This document shows, piece after piece, positions 21,112-32,145 of a DNA stretch of 64,000 bases. Made by a program: the position numbers and the translations under genes. The notes below the pieces were generated by a model that made no database searches, was not told the origin of the DNA, and saw nothing but the letters and a program-made list of their open reading frames with translations. The stretch is taken from assembly GCA_949751835.1 (NCBI GenBank), contig CATKHK010000067.1, positions 186,001-250,000 on the forward strand, written 5' to 3'. Within the stretch, counting starts at the first letter, position 1; each line of letters begins with the position of its first letter. Source of the stretch: Blepharisma japonicum (taxonomy: Eukaryota; Ciliophora; Heterotrichea; Heterotrichida; Blepharismidae).

Positions 21112-23343
21112 ATGACTAAAATAGGCATTGGAAGAACCACAACTCAAGAGGGTTATCCTTTTTCAGCAACTGATATGCCATTAAAAGACGAATTGCTTAG
21201 CCAAATCACGATAGGCCGTTTCTTGAAATTTTCAAATGACTCGATTGAAATGATGTACCAAAATCTTATTGTAAACTGAAATCGGTACCCTGAAAAAATT
21301 ACAAAATCATTTAAGCAAGATTTAAGACTGTACTTATATAGTTATTATCTCCTTTCCGTTGTTTACTTAATATTATACATTGTAGCAACCTCTGATCATG
21401 ATAGTGGAAATATAAGTGCTTGCACAATTGGACTGATGGCAGGGCATATGGTCTTCAGCACGATTATGTATTTTCTGAGCTTTTATACGAATTTATTTAG
21501 ATCGTTGAGAGCTTCAGCTTTAATTCTCACATACTTGATCATAGCTGCAATCCTAATAATCAACAATCAACCTGTTCAAGAACTAATTTTTGATGAAAAA
21601 ATGGATCACTATATGTCATGCATGCTTGGCCTGCTGATTCTTCTGTCTGTCTCTAGCTCAATCATACATACAAACTTATCCTGATTTTTTATCATAAACT
21701 TAATCATTGCGATTTTCTATTTGATTATACATCTCTGCTCTAACCAAAGCATATCAACAACTTTTTTTGAATTTTCAATTTATATTTCAAGAGTCTTTAT
21801 TGAGTCTAAAAAATTTTACTTGCACGAAATCATATCTCGTGAAAAATTTTTAGCTTTCAAAAGAAATGGAGAAGACCACGTTTCATCAAGTGAGCCACAA
21901 ACAGAAATAGAAGAGATCATGGGCTACCTTAAAGAGTCAATTGAGTGCACAAAGCTGCTATCACAATCTGTGATACCAACTAGAAGTAAAATAGGAAGAG
22001 TACAAGAATTATTAAATAAAGTCATAGATATCATAAGATCCAAAAGCAATATTTATAAAGTCAGCATTGATGCTATTACAAAAAACCTAGATGAAGATGA
22101 TAGGGTTTTTATAAAGGAAACTACCAATGACTCTCAGCCAATAGCGAAGCTGAGAAGTAAAATCAAGATAAGGAAAACTGACGAAATCATAACAATCCAT
22201 AAAGCATATAACACAGATGAACTTATTGGCGTTTTAAAACAAATTGGGAAGAACTGGAATTTTGATATGTTTTTTGTTAGGGAATGCACACAGAATCAAC
22301 CTTTATCTACCATGGGGAGGTATTGCATAAAAAAATACACCCTCGACGAAACGCTGAACATAAATGATGAGGTTTTTATGAACTACTTTTATGAGCTGGA
22401 AATGAGGTATAAAGATAACCCATATCATAACTCAACACATGCAGCTGATGTACTGTCATCAGCTATGTTTATGATTAACCGCTCATTATTAGCTGACTTG
22501 CTCTCTGATTTTGATTTGCTTGCTACTATTATTGCATCTTTGGGACACGATGTCGCCCATCCTGGATTTACTAATAGGTTTCTTATTAACAACAAAGATA
22601 TTTTAGCTATAAACTGTAATTTCTAAGCAGACAATGATTACTCAGTCCTTGAAATGATGCACTGCTCAACTACTTTTCAAATAATGCAGGAAGATCACTC
22701 CAACATTTTAGTTTCTTTGGATTTCGATCACTATGTAGCAGTTAGGAAACTGATAATTGAGATGATTCTTTCTACTGATATGAGCAAGCACTGGGATTTT
22801 TTGGCACAATTTAAAGCAAAGACGCTAACTGGGCCAAAAAATATTGATAAACTAGAACAAAGGGTCGATGTACTGAAACTGGTAATTAAGTCAGCTGACG
22901 TAGGTCATGCTGCAAAAACAAGAGACTTGCACTTAAAATGGAGCAGGCTTGTATGTGAAGAGTTCTTCGCACAAGGTGACATCGAAAAATCTAAAAATCA
23001 GCAGGTTTCGATGTACTGCGACAGAGAAACTACAGATATTCCTAAATCACAAGCAGGGTTTATTAGAAATATTGTACTTCCTCTCTATGAAGTTTTAGCT
23101 GGGTATTTTGCAAGTCCTTATATTGACGAAAGCTGTTTAGAGCAGGTAAAAGTGAATCTTCTTACTTGGGAGTATGAAATGGGCAGAAACCGCGTAAAAA
23201 CTCTTACACAGCCTGGAGAGTCCATAGGGGACACTGACAATATGGCTGCTGAGACACCCAGGTATAGAAGGGTGGGAACACAAATTATGAAAATTGATCC
23301 TGATACTATTTCTTGGCTCCAGAAAAAATATCAAGCTAGTTAG
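21112..23343 (+). CDS. PDE: Multi-TM class I cyclic nucleotide phosphodiesterase
   Basis: The spliced protein has 738 aa from the ATG at 21112. Six or so hydrophobic segments occupy the first 230 residues. A coiled-coil-like linker follows, then a C-terminal HD-type PDE domain: 'HNSTHAADV' with the catalytic His and metal His, 'LGHDVAHPGFTNRFLINN', and after a 15-nt intron (22616-22630) 'INYNDYSVLEMMHC', 'TDMSKHWDF' and 'KSADVGHAAK'. It hydrolyses cAMP and/or cGMP; specificity cannot be read here. It is a membrane PDE of the type known in ciliates and apicomplexans. TGA(Trp) occurs at 21277 and 21682. It would oppose the PKG pathway encoded at 13253. Confidence 0.92.
22616..22630 (+). other. 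15-nt intron (PDE gene)
   Basis: GTAATTTCTAAGCAG. Removal changes 'INCNF-stop' into 'INYNDYSVLE', the conserved PDE segment, which proves the splice. Confidence 0.96.
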
Positions 23344-23382
23344 TGTATGAATGGATTTATCAAAATTTATTAATGACTTACG

Positions 23383-24018
23383 CTAATGTTTGTTCAAACT
23401 ATCGGTAAATTCCTCTATCAATATCGCAGCAATTAAATCATCTGCCATATTGTCTAGCTCCTTTATTTTTTTCGCAGCTTTGATCAAGCTATTCCATCGA
23501 TTTTTCACACTATTCTCTGTCCTCCCAGGCATCCTTTTAGCAATGCTGCACCATTTTTTCCCAACCTCGAGTTTTTGTTTCATTAGAAGCAAGTCTTCTT
23601 CTACTGACCATTCTCCTTCTAAATAGATTTTACTGTTTAGATTTGGATTTAGATGGTTTTTCCACCTTTCGCGGCATTGTTTGCCATTTCGCACAGCTAA
23701 GGAACTATGTAACGCTTTATTAACTTCTAATGAAATTTTTGCCCACTGTTTGGTTCCATACTTTTGAACTAATTCTATTAATAAATTATCCTCGTTCTCC
23801 TTTCACGGTTTCCATTTCATCCCACCTCTGCTTATAGGGGTTTTTCGCTCAGGAAAGCTTGAGATTGGATTTTGTGTGAAATTGGAAATGGTATAGATCG
23901 GTATAAAAGAATGGGTGGACAGATCTGGAATGCAAGGAACTCAAACGCAATATGGTAGGGATTGAGAAAAGCAAGCATCAATTGGAAGAGATGAATTTCC
24001 GGTAGTGTAATAAGCCAT
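23383..24018 (-). CDS. R2R3-type MYB transcription factor
   Basis: The 211-aa frame runs from ATG 24018 to TAA 23383; an internal Met at 23820 is an alternative start. An N-terminal 66-residue Ser/Pro-rich leader precedes two MYB repeats. R2 is 'WKENEDNLLIELVQKYGTKQWAKI...GKQCRERWKNHLNP'. R3 is 'EWSVEEDLLLMKQKLEVGKKWCSIAKRMPGRTENSVKNRWNSL'. The spaced Trp residues of each helix-turn-helix are visible, one of them (in WKPWKEN) encoded by TGA. It is a DNA-binding regulator in the nucleus. The C-terminal tail is short with no obvious activation domain. The stop lies 39 bases from the PDE stop. Confidence 0.85.
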
Positions 24019-24195
24019 TTATAGGCAAGCAAAGGATTCAGTAATCCATAATTTATCACATCTAATGGCAAATATTTTTTATTTTTAACATTTTTTGTAC
24101 GGATTTATAAGGAATTCTATTTCTTATAAAAAACTTTGCTATTTTATAATTTTATAAAGATGCGCAGTACAGATAACCTTATAGGCTTTAAGCCA

Positions 24196-24317
24196 CAAAA
24201 AAAACAAGTTCACTGTTTCCCATCTTTTATCTTAATTTTCATTTACCTTCACCAATAATCCTTGCTATTCCTCTATCCTACTTATTTCTACATCTTTCCC
24301 CCAATTTATCACAAAAA
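24196..24317 (+). promoter_or_regulatory. Pyrimidine-rich leader before DDX3
   Basis: The 120 bases preceding the DDX3 ATG are mostly C and T (for example 'ctattcctctatcctactta' and 'tctacatctttcccccaa'), unlike the A/T-balanced spacers elsewhere. It is probably the 5' UTR or core promoter of the helicase. The function is inferred. Confidence 0.3.
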
Positions 24318-26576
24318 ATGAGTCAAAATTTCCATCAGTCGCCACCTCGCCCATCTCGTGCTTACAATACTTCAATACGCGAAAAAAGCGAAACTGATTG
24401 AGGATCACGAGACAGCCGTGATGGATTTCTTGATCCTGAAGCTTTACAGCTCGCCGAGCAACTTTTTAAAGAAGAATCCACATGTGGGATACACTTTTCT
24501 GACTATGATAAAATTCCAATAGAAATCAGTGAAGAATTTCCAGTGCTTGAAGAATTTACTGATGTAGAAATCCATGAAATCCTTCAAAGAAACATTTCCT
24601 TAATGAATTATAAAAAACCTACCCCAGTACAAAAATATGCGATCCCTATATCAATTTTAAGAAGAGACCTTATGGCCTGCGCCCAAACGGGCTCTGGGAA
24701 AACTGCCGCTTTTCTGTTTCCTATGTTCGCAAAAATGCTTAAAGATGGCCCACCTGAAAAAATCAGGCGAAGAGAAGCATATCCTGTAGGACTAGTGTTA
24801 GAGCCAACTAGAGAGCTGGCAGTGCAGACACAAAGAGAAGCGCTTAAATTTGCTTATAAAACAGGGATTCGATGTGTAGTTGTACATGGAGGAAAAGATT
24901 TTTATAATCAAGAAAATGAAATCAATAGAGGGATTGACATTTTAATAGCAACGCCTGGAAGACTTAATGACTTTTTGGATAGAGGTATGATTGATTTAAC
25001 AATTGTTAGATACTTGATTCTAGATGAAGGAGATAGAATGCTTGATATGGGCTTTGAGCCGCAAATCAGAAAAATTCTAAGGGCAATGCATGGGAACGAT
25101 CATGAGACAATAATGTGCTCTGCAACGTTTCCAGAAGAAATGAAAGCAATTGCAGCCACATTTATGAGAGAATTCGTGTATTTAGCCATTGGGAGGGTAG
25201 GATCGACTTCGGACAGTATTACACAAACTTTATACCATGTAGAAGAACGTCAAAAACTAGAATTTTTGGTACGTGTTTTACAAAATTTTCAAGGAATAAC
25301 TCTAATTTTTTTAGAAAAAAAGAGAAATGTAGACTGGCTTTACTATGAGATATCAAAACGAGGATTCATATGCGCTAGTATTCATGGCGACAAAAGTCAG
25401 AGCCAGCGTGAAAAAGCTCTGGATGATTTTAAGCACAAAAGAGTCAAAATTTTAGTAGCAACTGATGTAGCATCGCGTGGATTAGATATCCCTGATATAG
25501 AAAACGTCATAAATTATGACACGCCGAATTATATTGATCATTATGTACATAGAATAGGCAGAACAGGGAGAATTGGGAAGAATGGCAAGGCTTTTTCTTT
25601 TATAAATAGTAGCAATCGGCCAATATTTAGAGATCTTATAGATTTGCTAAGGGAAAGCAACCAAGAAATTCCTGAGTGGTTTGAAGATTTAGCAATGGGA
25701 CGAACAGCACAAGGCTATAGCGAAATGCTACCGTTTGTAGAAGAAGGAACTGACTTTTATTCACAAGGTTTGAACCCAAGAAGTTATGATATGCCGAGAG
25801 AGAGCAGAAGAGGCCGAGGAAGAGGGTATAGAGGAGGTTATGATCGATACTATCAAGGAGAGAGAAGAAAGTATGGGTCTCCTCGAAGAAATTATAATAG
25901 AGGGTTTTATGATCACTATAATGAAGAGCCAAGAAATTATTACGAGAATACTTATTCTGCTCAGAGAAATTATGATAGATATGAAAGAAACGATGAAATT
26001 TCAAGAGGCAGAGGCTACAATAAGCACTACCAAGAAGAGAGAAGAAACTATGAATCCCCTAAGAGAAATTATAATACAGGCTACTATGATCGTCCTGAAG
26101 AAGAGAGAAATTATTACGAGAACGATTACTCTTCTCAGAGAGACTACGACAGATATGAAAACACAAGAAGCGAAGAAATGTGGCAGGGAAGAGGAAGAGG
26201 GGCTTATAGAGGAGGCTATGATAGGTATTTCCCAGAAGAAAGAAGAAACTATGAGTCTTCTCGAAGAAATTATAATAGAGATTATCGTGATGAAATTCCT
26301 GAAGAGCCTAGACAGTATTATAAAAGTCCTCATCAAAGAAATTATGAAAGATATGAGTCACCCAGAAGGCAAGCTGTAGCTCAAAGAAACTATCAGGAAA
26401 GAAGATATGAAAACCAAAAGCCCTATACACTGAAACAGCCAGCTGGAGATACTGCAGACTATACAGAAACTCCAGGCCAAGGATTTGAAGGTGAAGAAAG
26501 GATTAGCAGCATTCAGAAGGCAGAAGAGCCAATGCTTCCAGGAAATAGCCCTGATCCATGGAGTAGTTATCGGTAA
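24318..26576 (+). CDS. DDX3: DEAD-box RNA helicase DDX3/Ded1
   Basis: The 752-aa protein starts at the ATG at 24318 and is read through one TGA(Trp). Residues about 60-440 align to DDX3: 'GIHFSDYDKIPIEI', Q motif 'PTPVQKYAIP', Walker A AQTGSGKT, PTRELAVQ, GG, TPGRL, motif II D-E-G-D (DEAD in almost all homologues), SAT, 'ATDVASRGLDIP', HRIGRTGR. The C-terminal 300 residues are a low-complexity RGG/Tyr/Arg/Glu-rich tail with three imperfect repeats of about 65-100 residues ('YDRY..ERR.Y.SPRRNYN...YYEN.YS.QR.YDRYE'). Ded1 unwinds mRNA 5' leaders during translation initiation; such tails promote RNA-driven condensation. Confidence 0.93.
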
Positions 26577-27785
26577 TAATTTGCACCAACTCAGTTAATA
26601 AGCCTTAGCTGTCTTCTCTTTTCTTGTAAAAAGATATAGTATAAGAGAGTATTGCTAAGCTATTATCTAAATTTTAATAAATTTAAGCATCTTCAATATA
26701 AGAATAACTTAAATTAAGCCTAATTTTTGATATGAATTTGCTTATCTTAATTCACGCCCATTATAGTTAGACTCTAAATTCAGCTTATAATTAAAACTTC
26801 TCACTAAATAAAGAAAATGAATGCTATTTATAAGATAATTTTTGGAAATATCCAAATATTTTCTAATTTTCTCAAAAATGAGCTCTCTTGCTTTCATATT
26901 TTTACGAATTAAATGGCTAAGACAAATTATGTGATTAAATAAATATAAAATAAAAAATGCCCTAGTTCTGATTCTTTTATTCAAGTGTCTCAAGATTTGC
27001 CAGCTTCTAAAACTGATTTTGTAGTATCTGGAGTAGATAATGCTGTAAATGGAGATGATGTATCAAGTGCTACAAGTTCACTGTCTTAAGGTTAATAATT
27101 AGAGTTTAATTAAAAAGTTTTTTAAAAAAAATTTTAAATGGGGAGGATTGACAGAAAACTATAGAGAAATTTGAATGATAGGGTTAGGTTAATTTCCCAA
27201 GAATTGAGCGGCTTTCCAGAAAGATCCTGAAAATTATTTGTATTGCGGAATGAGGTTTCCTCCTACAAATATATCATAGGTGGCCACAATAGCATCTAAA
27301 TTTCGTTTGATCATTCGCTATATCAAATATCATAGTACAGCATTTTATATTTAATATAAAATAATCACTACATTAGTGAGCTTTTTAATTAAAATTTGCC
27401 TAATTAAGGTATTAATTTATAAGTACCTTTGAAACTATAATAACTATAGGTAAGAAATAATTTATTAGAAAGATTCTAAATATTAAAATTAATTTAAGGG
27501 GCTACCTTTATTAAATTTGTAGCATTTAAAACATGACCTTCATGCTTTTTATCCTTAAGATCATAAATTTTTATTTATATAATTTCATTAAATGCATTTG
27601 CTTAGTTTGTATTTTACTTATTTACTGTGAAATCTAGCTTAATTCATTCTTGATCGATTAAGAAGGATACTTTAGGATTTGAATCTTAAAATATCTTTCG
27701 AGAAATAATTGATAATCATTTCTCATTTTCTATTTGATGAGAGAAAATACTTGGGGCCTCTGTATTTTACTCTATACAAACACCT
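26577..27785. other. AT-rich region, possible gene remnant
   Basis: Mostly non-coding by appearance. It contains one short coding-like frame (26961-27089), listed separately. No RNA gene or repeat is recognised. Confidence 0.4.
26961..27089 (+). pseudogene. Orphan coding-like fragment, 42 codons
   Basis: The frame starts PSSDSFIQVSQDLPASK and ends NGDDVSSATSSLS-TAA, with codon use like real genes, in an otherwise non-coding stretch. No ATG is in frame: a TAA lies four codons upstream, and no 15-16 nt intron offers an entry. It could be the 3' end of a broken gene or an unrecognised last exon. Confidence 0.25.
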
Positions 27786-28100
27786 ATGGACTACAAAAAG
27801 CCATCAATAATCCCATTCCATAAAAGAGGATGGCTGGCCAATTCCAAACCCCAAACTCGTCCTGTATGTATTTTCAAAAATCCTTCACAACGCTTTCGCA
27901 CCAATCTCCTTCAAAACTCTTTTACACCCACCAAAACCTTTACACTCCCTTCAATCCTCGCTTTTCAAGACAAGCCATCTCTCATTGCGGATTCTTTTGG
28001 AGCCCGCCTCAACCGCGACTCCAAAAGAAATTCCCGCTTGAATACTCTCAAAAGGCTCAAGATAATCCAATCATGGTCTCTAATGAGAAACTTTCCCTAA
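27786..28100 (+). CDS. Hypothetical basic protein, 104 aa
   Basis: The ATG is at 27786 and the stop is TAA. The protein is basic, rich in Pro, Phe, Arg and Ser ('KTFTLPSILAFQ', 'RLNRDSKRNSRLNTLKRLK'), without membrane segments or known domain. The DNA is more C-rich than surrounding spacers, which favours coding. An overlapping frame (27830-28132) is also open, so the frame choice rests on the longer Met-started reading. It is not joined to the next gene, because no suitable intron exists between them. Confidence 0.4.
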   Translation: MDYKKPSIIPFHKRGWLANSKPQTRPVCIFKNPSQRFRTNLLQNSFTPTKTFTLPSILAFQDKPSLIADSFGARLNRDSKRNSRLNTLKRLKIIQSWSLMRNFP

Positions 28101-28167
28101 ATTTCTACTTCCAAATATGCCCAAATTCATGATGATTTAATCTGATTTTGATCAACAAAACAATTTT

Positions 28168-28557
28168 ATGATGTCTGAACAGACAGTTGGCAGAATAACT
28201 GGCTTTGAAAAGGAGTACAATAGAAATTCAGATTGCAGCATTGAAGATGACGACCTTATCATTTCACTACTGGCTGTACCAAAGGGAAAAGGCAAGCACT
28301 GGACAAAAAATTCAACCAAGAAATTATTAGAAGTCATCAATAAAAATCAAGTGTGCGGGAGGGTGAGTTGGGATAATGTTGTAAGTGAGATGAGTGGAAT
28401 TACGAAGGAGCAAGCTATGGCAAGATATTATTACCTGCTTAGGAAGCAGAAAAAAGATGAAATGTTTGCAGTTCGGCTCAGGCAGTTGCAGATGGGCAGA
28501 TGGCTTACTTCGGGAAAGTCATTGCATAGCAGGAAGCTATTAGTAACGATAAATTAA
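28168..28557 (+). CDS. Small Myb/SANT-like protein (tentative)
   Basis: The 129-aa frame runs from the ATG at 28168 to TAA. The middle reads 'GKHWTKNSTKKLLEVINKN...VSWDNVVSEMSGITKEQAMARYYYLLRKQKK'. It has spaced aromatic residues (W...W...Y) and three predicted helices like a Myb/SANT or trihelix domain. The N-terminus is acidic and the C-terminus basic. Nucleic-acid binding is inferred from this pattern only. No TGA codon and no signal peptide. Confidence 0.5.
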   Translation: MMSEQTVGRITGFEKEYNRNSDCSIEDDDLIISLLAVPKGKGKHWTKNSTKKLLEVINKNQVCGRVSWDNVVSEMSGITKEQAMARYYYLLRKQKKDEMFAVRLRQLQMGRWLTSGKSLHSRKLLVTIN

Positions 28558-29004
28558 TTTTTGGGAGATAGATTTAGCTGATAGATGTAATCGGATGCAG
28601 ACAATATTTTATTGGTTTTCCATATTGAGAAATTGTCTTAATTATGGAGGTTTGGATTTATCTTGCGTATTGTCAATGCATAATGATTAGTATTATGCTC
28701 AATCAATTTAATTTGAAATTTAATATTTCTTCTTAACATCCTTCTTTCATAACTTCAACTCTAAAAGTCATTGCTAATACGAAAATATTTTTGATAAATA
28801 AAACTACTTAAATTATTTCTGTTGTTAGTACCAATCAGATAATTAAACGTTATCTAATCATAACTAGGGCAAGATAATTTAAAAATATATATTTGCTTTT
28901 ATAATAAATTTTTAATTTTCCTTAATAATTTTATGAGAAGAATAAAAGGGTCAGCATTTTAATACTCATAAGTGAAAATGAATAAATATTAAAAATTGGC
29001 TATA
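28558..29004. other. Intergenic, nothing recognised
   Basis: AT-rich spacer between two convergent genes. I see no frame, repeat or structured RNA. Confidence 0.5.
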
Positions 29005-29568
29005 TTAACTTTCTCTATACAAGTTTTCTTTCATCTGTACAACCCACTTAGAAAACTCATTTCTTTTTTCATTTCCTAGGATATTATCATAATTTTCAAT
29101 CCTTTTGGACTCTTTTACAGCTTTTATCATCAAATCATCACACAGCGAATCCTGAAATCAAAAAGGGAATTTCGCACATGACAATTCTCTTTGCTTTTTT
29201 ATTTCAATTTTCCTAAGTAAATCCTACTTATATTCATTTAAAAAAAATAAGTCATCATTGATGTCAATTCCAACTCGATCTGATTTTTCTTTAACTTTGT
29301 GCAGGATAATTGATTTATTGAGTAACGGTGGGACTTTCAAAGGTTTATTACTAGGCAGTTGGAATGAAGAATTAAGATCATTTCTTCGATAGAGATATTT
29401 AAAAGATGTGTTAGTAGAGTTCGTGCTTGAAGATGTTGGGAAATTTGTAAGCAATCGAGGAACTGTGATGCGCTTGCGAGTGACTGATGGCTGAGAAGAT
29501 TCTCTTGTACGGTGAGAATGCTCAGCGTGTGAAGTATCAGGAATTAGTGTATTAGAAAGATTAGACAT
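29005..29568 (-). CDS. Hypothetical protein, spliced
   Basis: The 182-aa protein appears after removal of a 15-nt intron (29213-29227). Exon 1 encodes a Ser/Thr/Arg-rich, probably disordered N-terminus ('SHRTRESSQPSVTRKRITVPRLLTN') and 'DRVGIDINDDLFFLNEYK'. Exon 2 adds a 68-residue charged helical part ('KKQRELSCAKFPFWFQDSLCDDL...FSKWVVQMKENLYRES') read through one TGA(Trp). The long open exon 2 directly behind a perfect mini-intron supports the model. No known domain. Confidence 0.6.
29213..29227 (-). other. 15-nt intron (gene at 29005)
   Basis: GTAGGATTTACTTAG. Retention gives TAG; removal opens 68 further codons. Confidence 0.85.
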
Positions 29569-30076
29569 TGATTTTTATTGGAATTGCAGTAATACTCTTA
29601 ATAATGCTTACTGCTTAATCTTTTATATATTTTATCTTCTAGGTTAATTAGATTTAGAAGTTTCTATTGAAAATGATATATGAATATTACTATAATATGT
29701 TGGAATTACTTATTAAAGTTGACTACCTGAAAATGCCATCTCTTAGTAAATTGCAGCTTCTTTGCTTTAACTAGGTTTATATTTTGAATATAAACTTAAA
29801 TATTTGTAAATTTTAAATTTTAATCTTTTATTATCAGTTTGAATTTAAATAGTATTCATAATTTTAAATTTGTGAAAAAAAAAATTATTTGAAGATTGAA
29901 AGAAAGCATAAGAAGAATTAATTTTTTAGGGAATAAAGAAAATTTTGAATTTATAAGGCAATAATTATTAATGTAAATGCAACTCTATGAAAATAGTATC
30001 AATAGCTTCTTATATCTTTTTTATCTAAATATCTTCAACCATAATAAATCATTCAAGCCATAAATTCATTAATTAA
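29569..30076. other. Intergenic, nothing recognised
   Basis: About 500 AT-rich bases with many stops in all frames. It should contain the promoter of the gene ending at 29005 and the 3' end of the acyl-CoA synthetase. Confidence 0.5.
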
Positions 30077-32101
30077 TTAAATATTAGGCTGAGTAAAAAG
30101 CTTTTCAATATCAGCTTCATACTTTTTGCAAACAAATTGCCGCCTCAATTTCATTGTTGGAGTATACTCTCCTGTGGCAATTGAAAACTCTGATGGAAGG
30201 TACCCCCACTTTTTAATCTGATGGACCCTCGTTGAAGCATGCTTATTATACTTATCAATTGCCTTTTGAATAAACTTTCTTAAGGCAGCACAATTTTCAG
30301 CTGATTTTCTATCAGTCGCAGTACTCCCAATCTCTGCTAAAACATCTGAAATTTCCTGGCTTAAATTGTTACTATAAGAACCGTCTGGAAGCTGCTGATA
30401 TTTTAAGCCTAATAAAGCTGCCAAATATTTTTTTCCTTCCCCAACCACTAGAGAAGTACTTAAGATTTTGCATTCATTTTTGATTTTTTCTTCAATAAGA
30501 AAAGGCGGAACTTTTTCTCCACCCGCAGTTATGATAAGTTCTTTAATTCTCCCAGTGATATACACAAATCCATTTATGTCTACAAACCCTTCATCTCCTG
30601 AATGTATAAATCCGTCTGCATCAATGGTTTTTCTTGATTCTGCTTCATTTTTTAAATATCCTATAAATTTATTTCTCCCTTTAAAGCAAATTTCTCCAAT
30701 TTCGCCTATAGGCAGTTCTTCCATTTTTGAATTAAGTATTTTTAGCTCTGCGCCTCTCAGCGGCCTTCCTGCACTTTTTAAGGCCCATTGTCCTGGCCCA
30801 CAATAAGTCATAGGTGCAGCATTTTCAGACATTCCATATCCAATTAATATATGCAGGCCTATTGACCAGAAAAAATTAAACGTGCTTTCTGGTAATGGCG
30901 CAGCCCCTGTTGCTAAAACTCTGCATCTATCAAACCCCAATAAAGCTCTTATTTTTTCAAAAAATATCGAATTTGCTAAATAATATGAATTTTGCAATGG
31001 CTTATTTTCAATATGCAATTTCATAGATTTTTCAGCTGCATTCTGTGCCCATCTGATGAGTTTTTTTTGTTGAGGGGTGCTTGATGAAATCATTTCTTTT
31101 ATTTTTTCTTCAAATTTTTCCCATATCCTAGGGACTGCAAAGAAAAATGTAGGCCGTACTTCTTTAACGGTATTTGCAATGGTACCTTGTAAAGCATTTT
31201 CATCAGCAAAAGTTAAGCATCCTCCTAGAAATATACTGCAAAATATATCAAAACATTGTGCTGCAGAGTGGCTGAGAGGAAGAAACGAAATAATTTGCTC
31301 GTCTTCTCTATCAAGCTTAAATCGCTCACAGATCCTTTTGGCACACCATATATAATTATCATGACTTAGCAAAACACCTTTAGGAGGTCCAGTTGTCCCT
31401 GACGTGTATACAATTGTTGCTGCTTGTGTAGGCTTTATAGATTGAATTCTATTTTCTATCTCATTTGGGTCTACATTGTTTCCTAGCTCCATAAATTCGC
31501 TTCATGTATATATTGAACTATTATTATTTTTCCACTTTGATAAACTGGATTTTGGCCTATAAACTATTATTGCTTTGACTTTTGGCAGTTTTTCCCATAC
31601 TTCTAAATACTTCGCCAAATGAGTTTCATTTTGAACTATTATCAATTCGGCTTCACTATGGTCAGCGACATAAAAGCAACTTTCAGTGCCGCTAGTAGTG
31701 TAAACACCGACCGGAATGCAATTAGCTAATAAAGAGCCACAAAATGAGATAAGCCATTCTGGGGAATTAAATCCAATTATGTTTATTGCTTTCCTTTGAC
31801 TAATTCCTAAACTGATAAGAGAAATAGCAAACTGGACTGATTGGTTGTAATATTCCTGGTAATTCCAAGACACTCATTCGTTATCTTTTTTGATTCTCAA
31901 AGCAGTTTTCAATGGGAATTTTTGGATTGCGCTTTGAAAAAACTGAGGAAATGTAATTGGAGGATCTAGAGCTTCTTCAGGAGACATGATAATTGGAAGC
32001 TCATCATTGATCCCTGTCACCCAGTGTAAATATTGCTTACTGTTTGGAATACAATAAGACAAGGCTGAATCTGAAAACCAATAATGAAATGGATTTTGCA
32101 T
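30077..32101 (-). CDS. ACSBG: Long-chain acyl-CoA synthetase, bubblegum (ACSBG) type
   Basis: The 674-aa protein is read through TGA(Trp) at 31874 and 31502. The AMP-binding P-loop is 'IVYTSGTTGPPKGVLLSHDN'. Other ANL-superfamily motifs are 'YGMSENAAPMT', 'GEICFKGRNKFIGYLKNEAES', 'HSGDEGFVDINGFVYITGRIKELIITAGGEKVPP', and the closing segment 'PTMKLRRQFVCKKY'. The N-terminal 'FNSPEWLISFCGSLLANCIPVGVYTTS' matches the ACSBG group better than ACSL. It activates fatty acids with ATP and CoA for lipid synthesis or beta-oxidation. No clear TM or targeting signal. The ATG is 44 bases from the upstream co-oriented gene. Confidence 0.92.
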
Positions 32102-32145
32102 TTATAATTAAAAAATAATTATTAAAATTTTCTTCATAAATTACA

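Noticed and set aside
25636-26379. Long frames overlapping the DDX3 tail on both strands (for example 25786-26379).
   Set aside because: Shadows of the repetitive purine-rich tail. The DDX3 frame is continuous with the helicase core.
26742-26993. 83-codon minus-strand frame.
   Set aside because: No good start codon, no recognisable domain, composition like non-coding DNA, and antisense to the better fragment at 26961.
27177-27189. Telomere-like ATAGGGTTAGG.
   Set aside because: Only about one and a half units, internal, with no repetition. It is chance level in AT-rich DNA.
27830-28132. Alternative overlapping plus-strand frame to the gene at 27786.
   Set aside because: The two frames cannot both be coding. 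The 27786 frame starts earlier and has a slightly better composition, so this one was left out.
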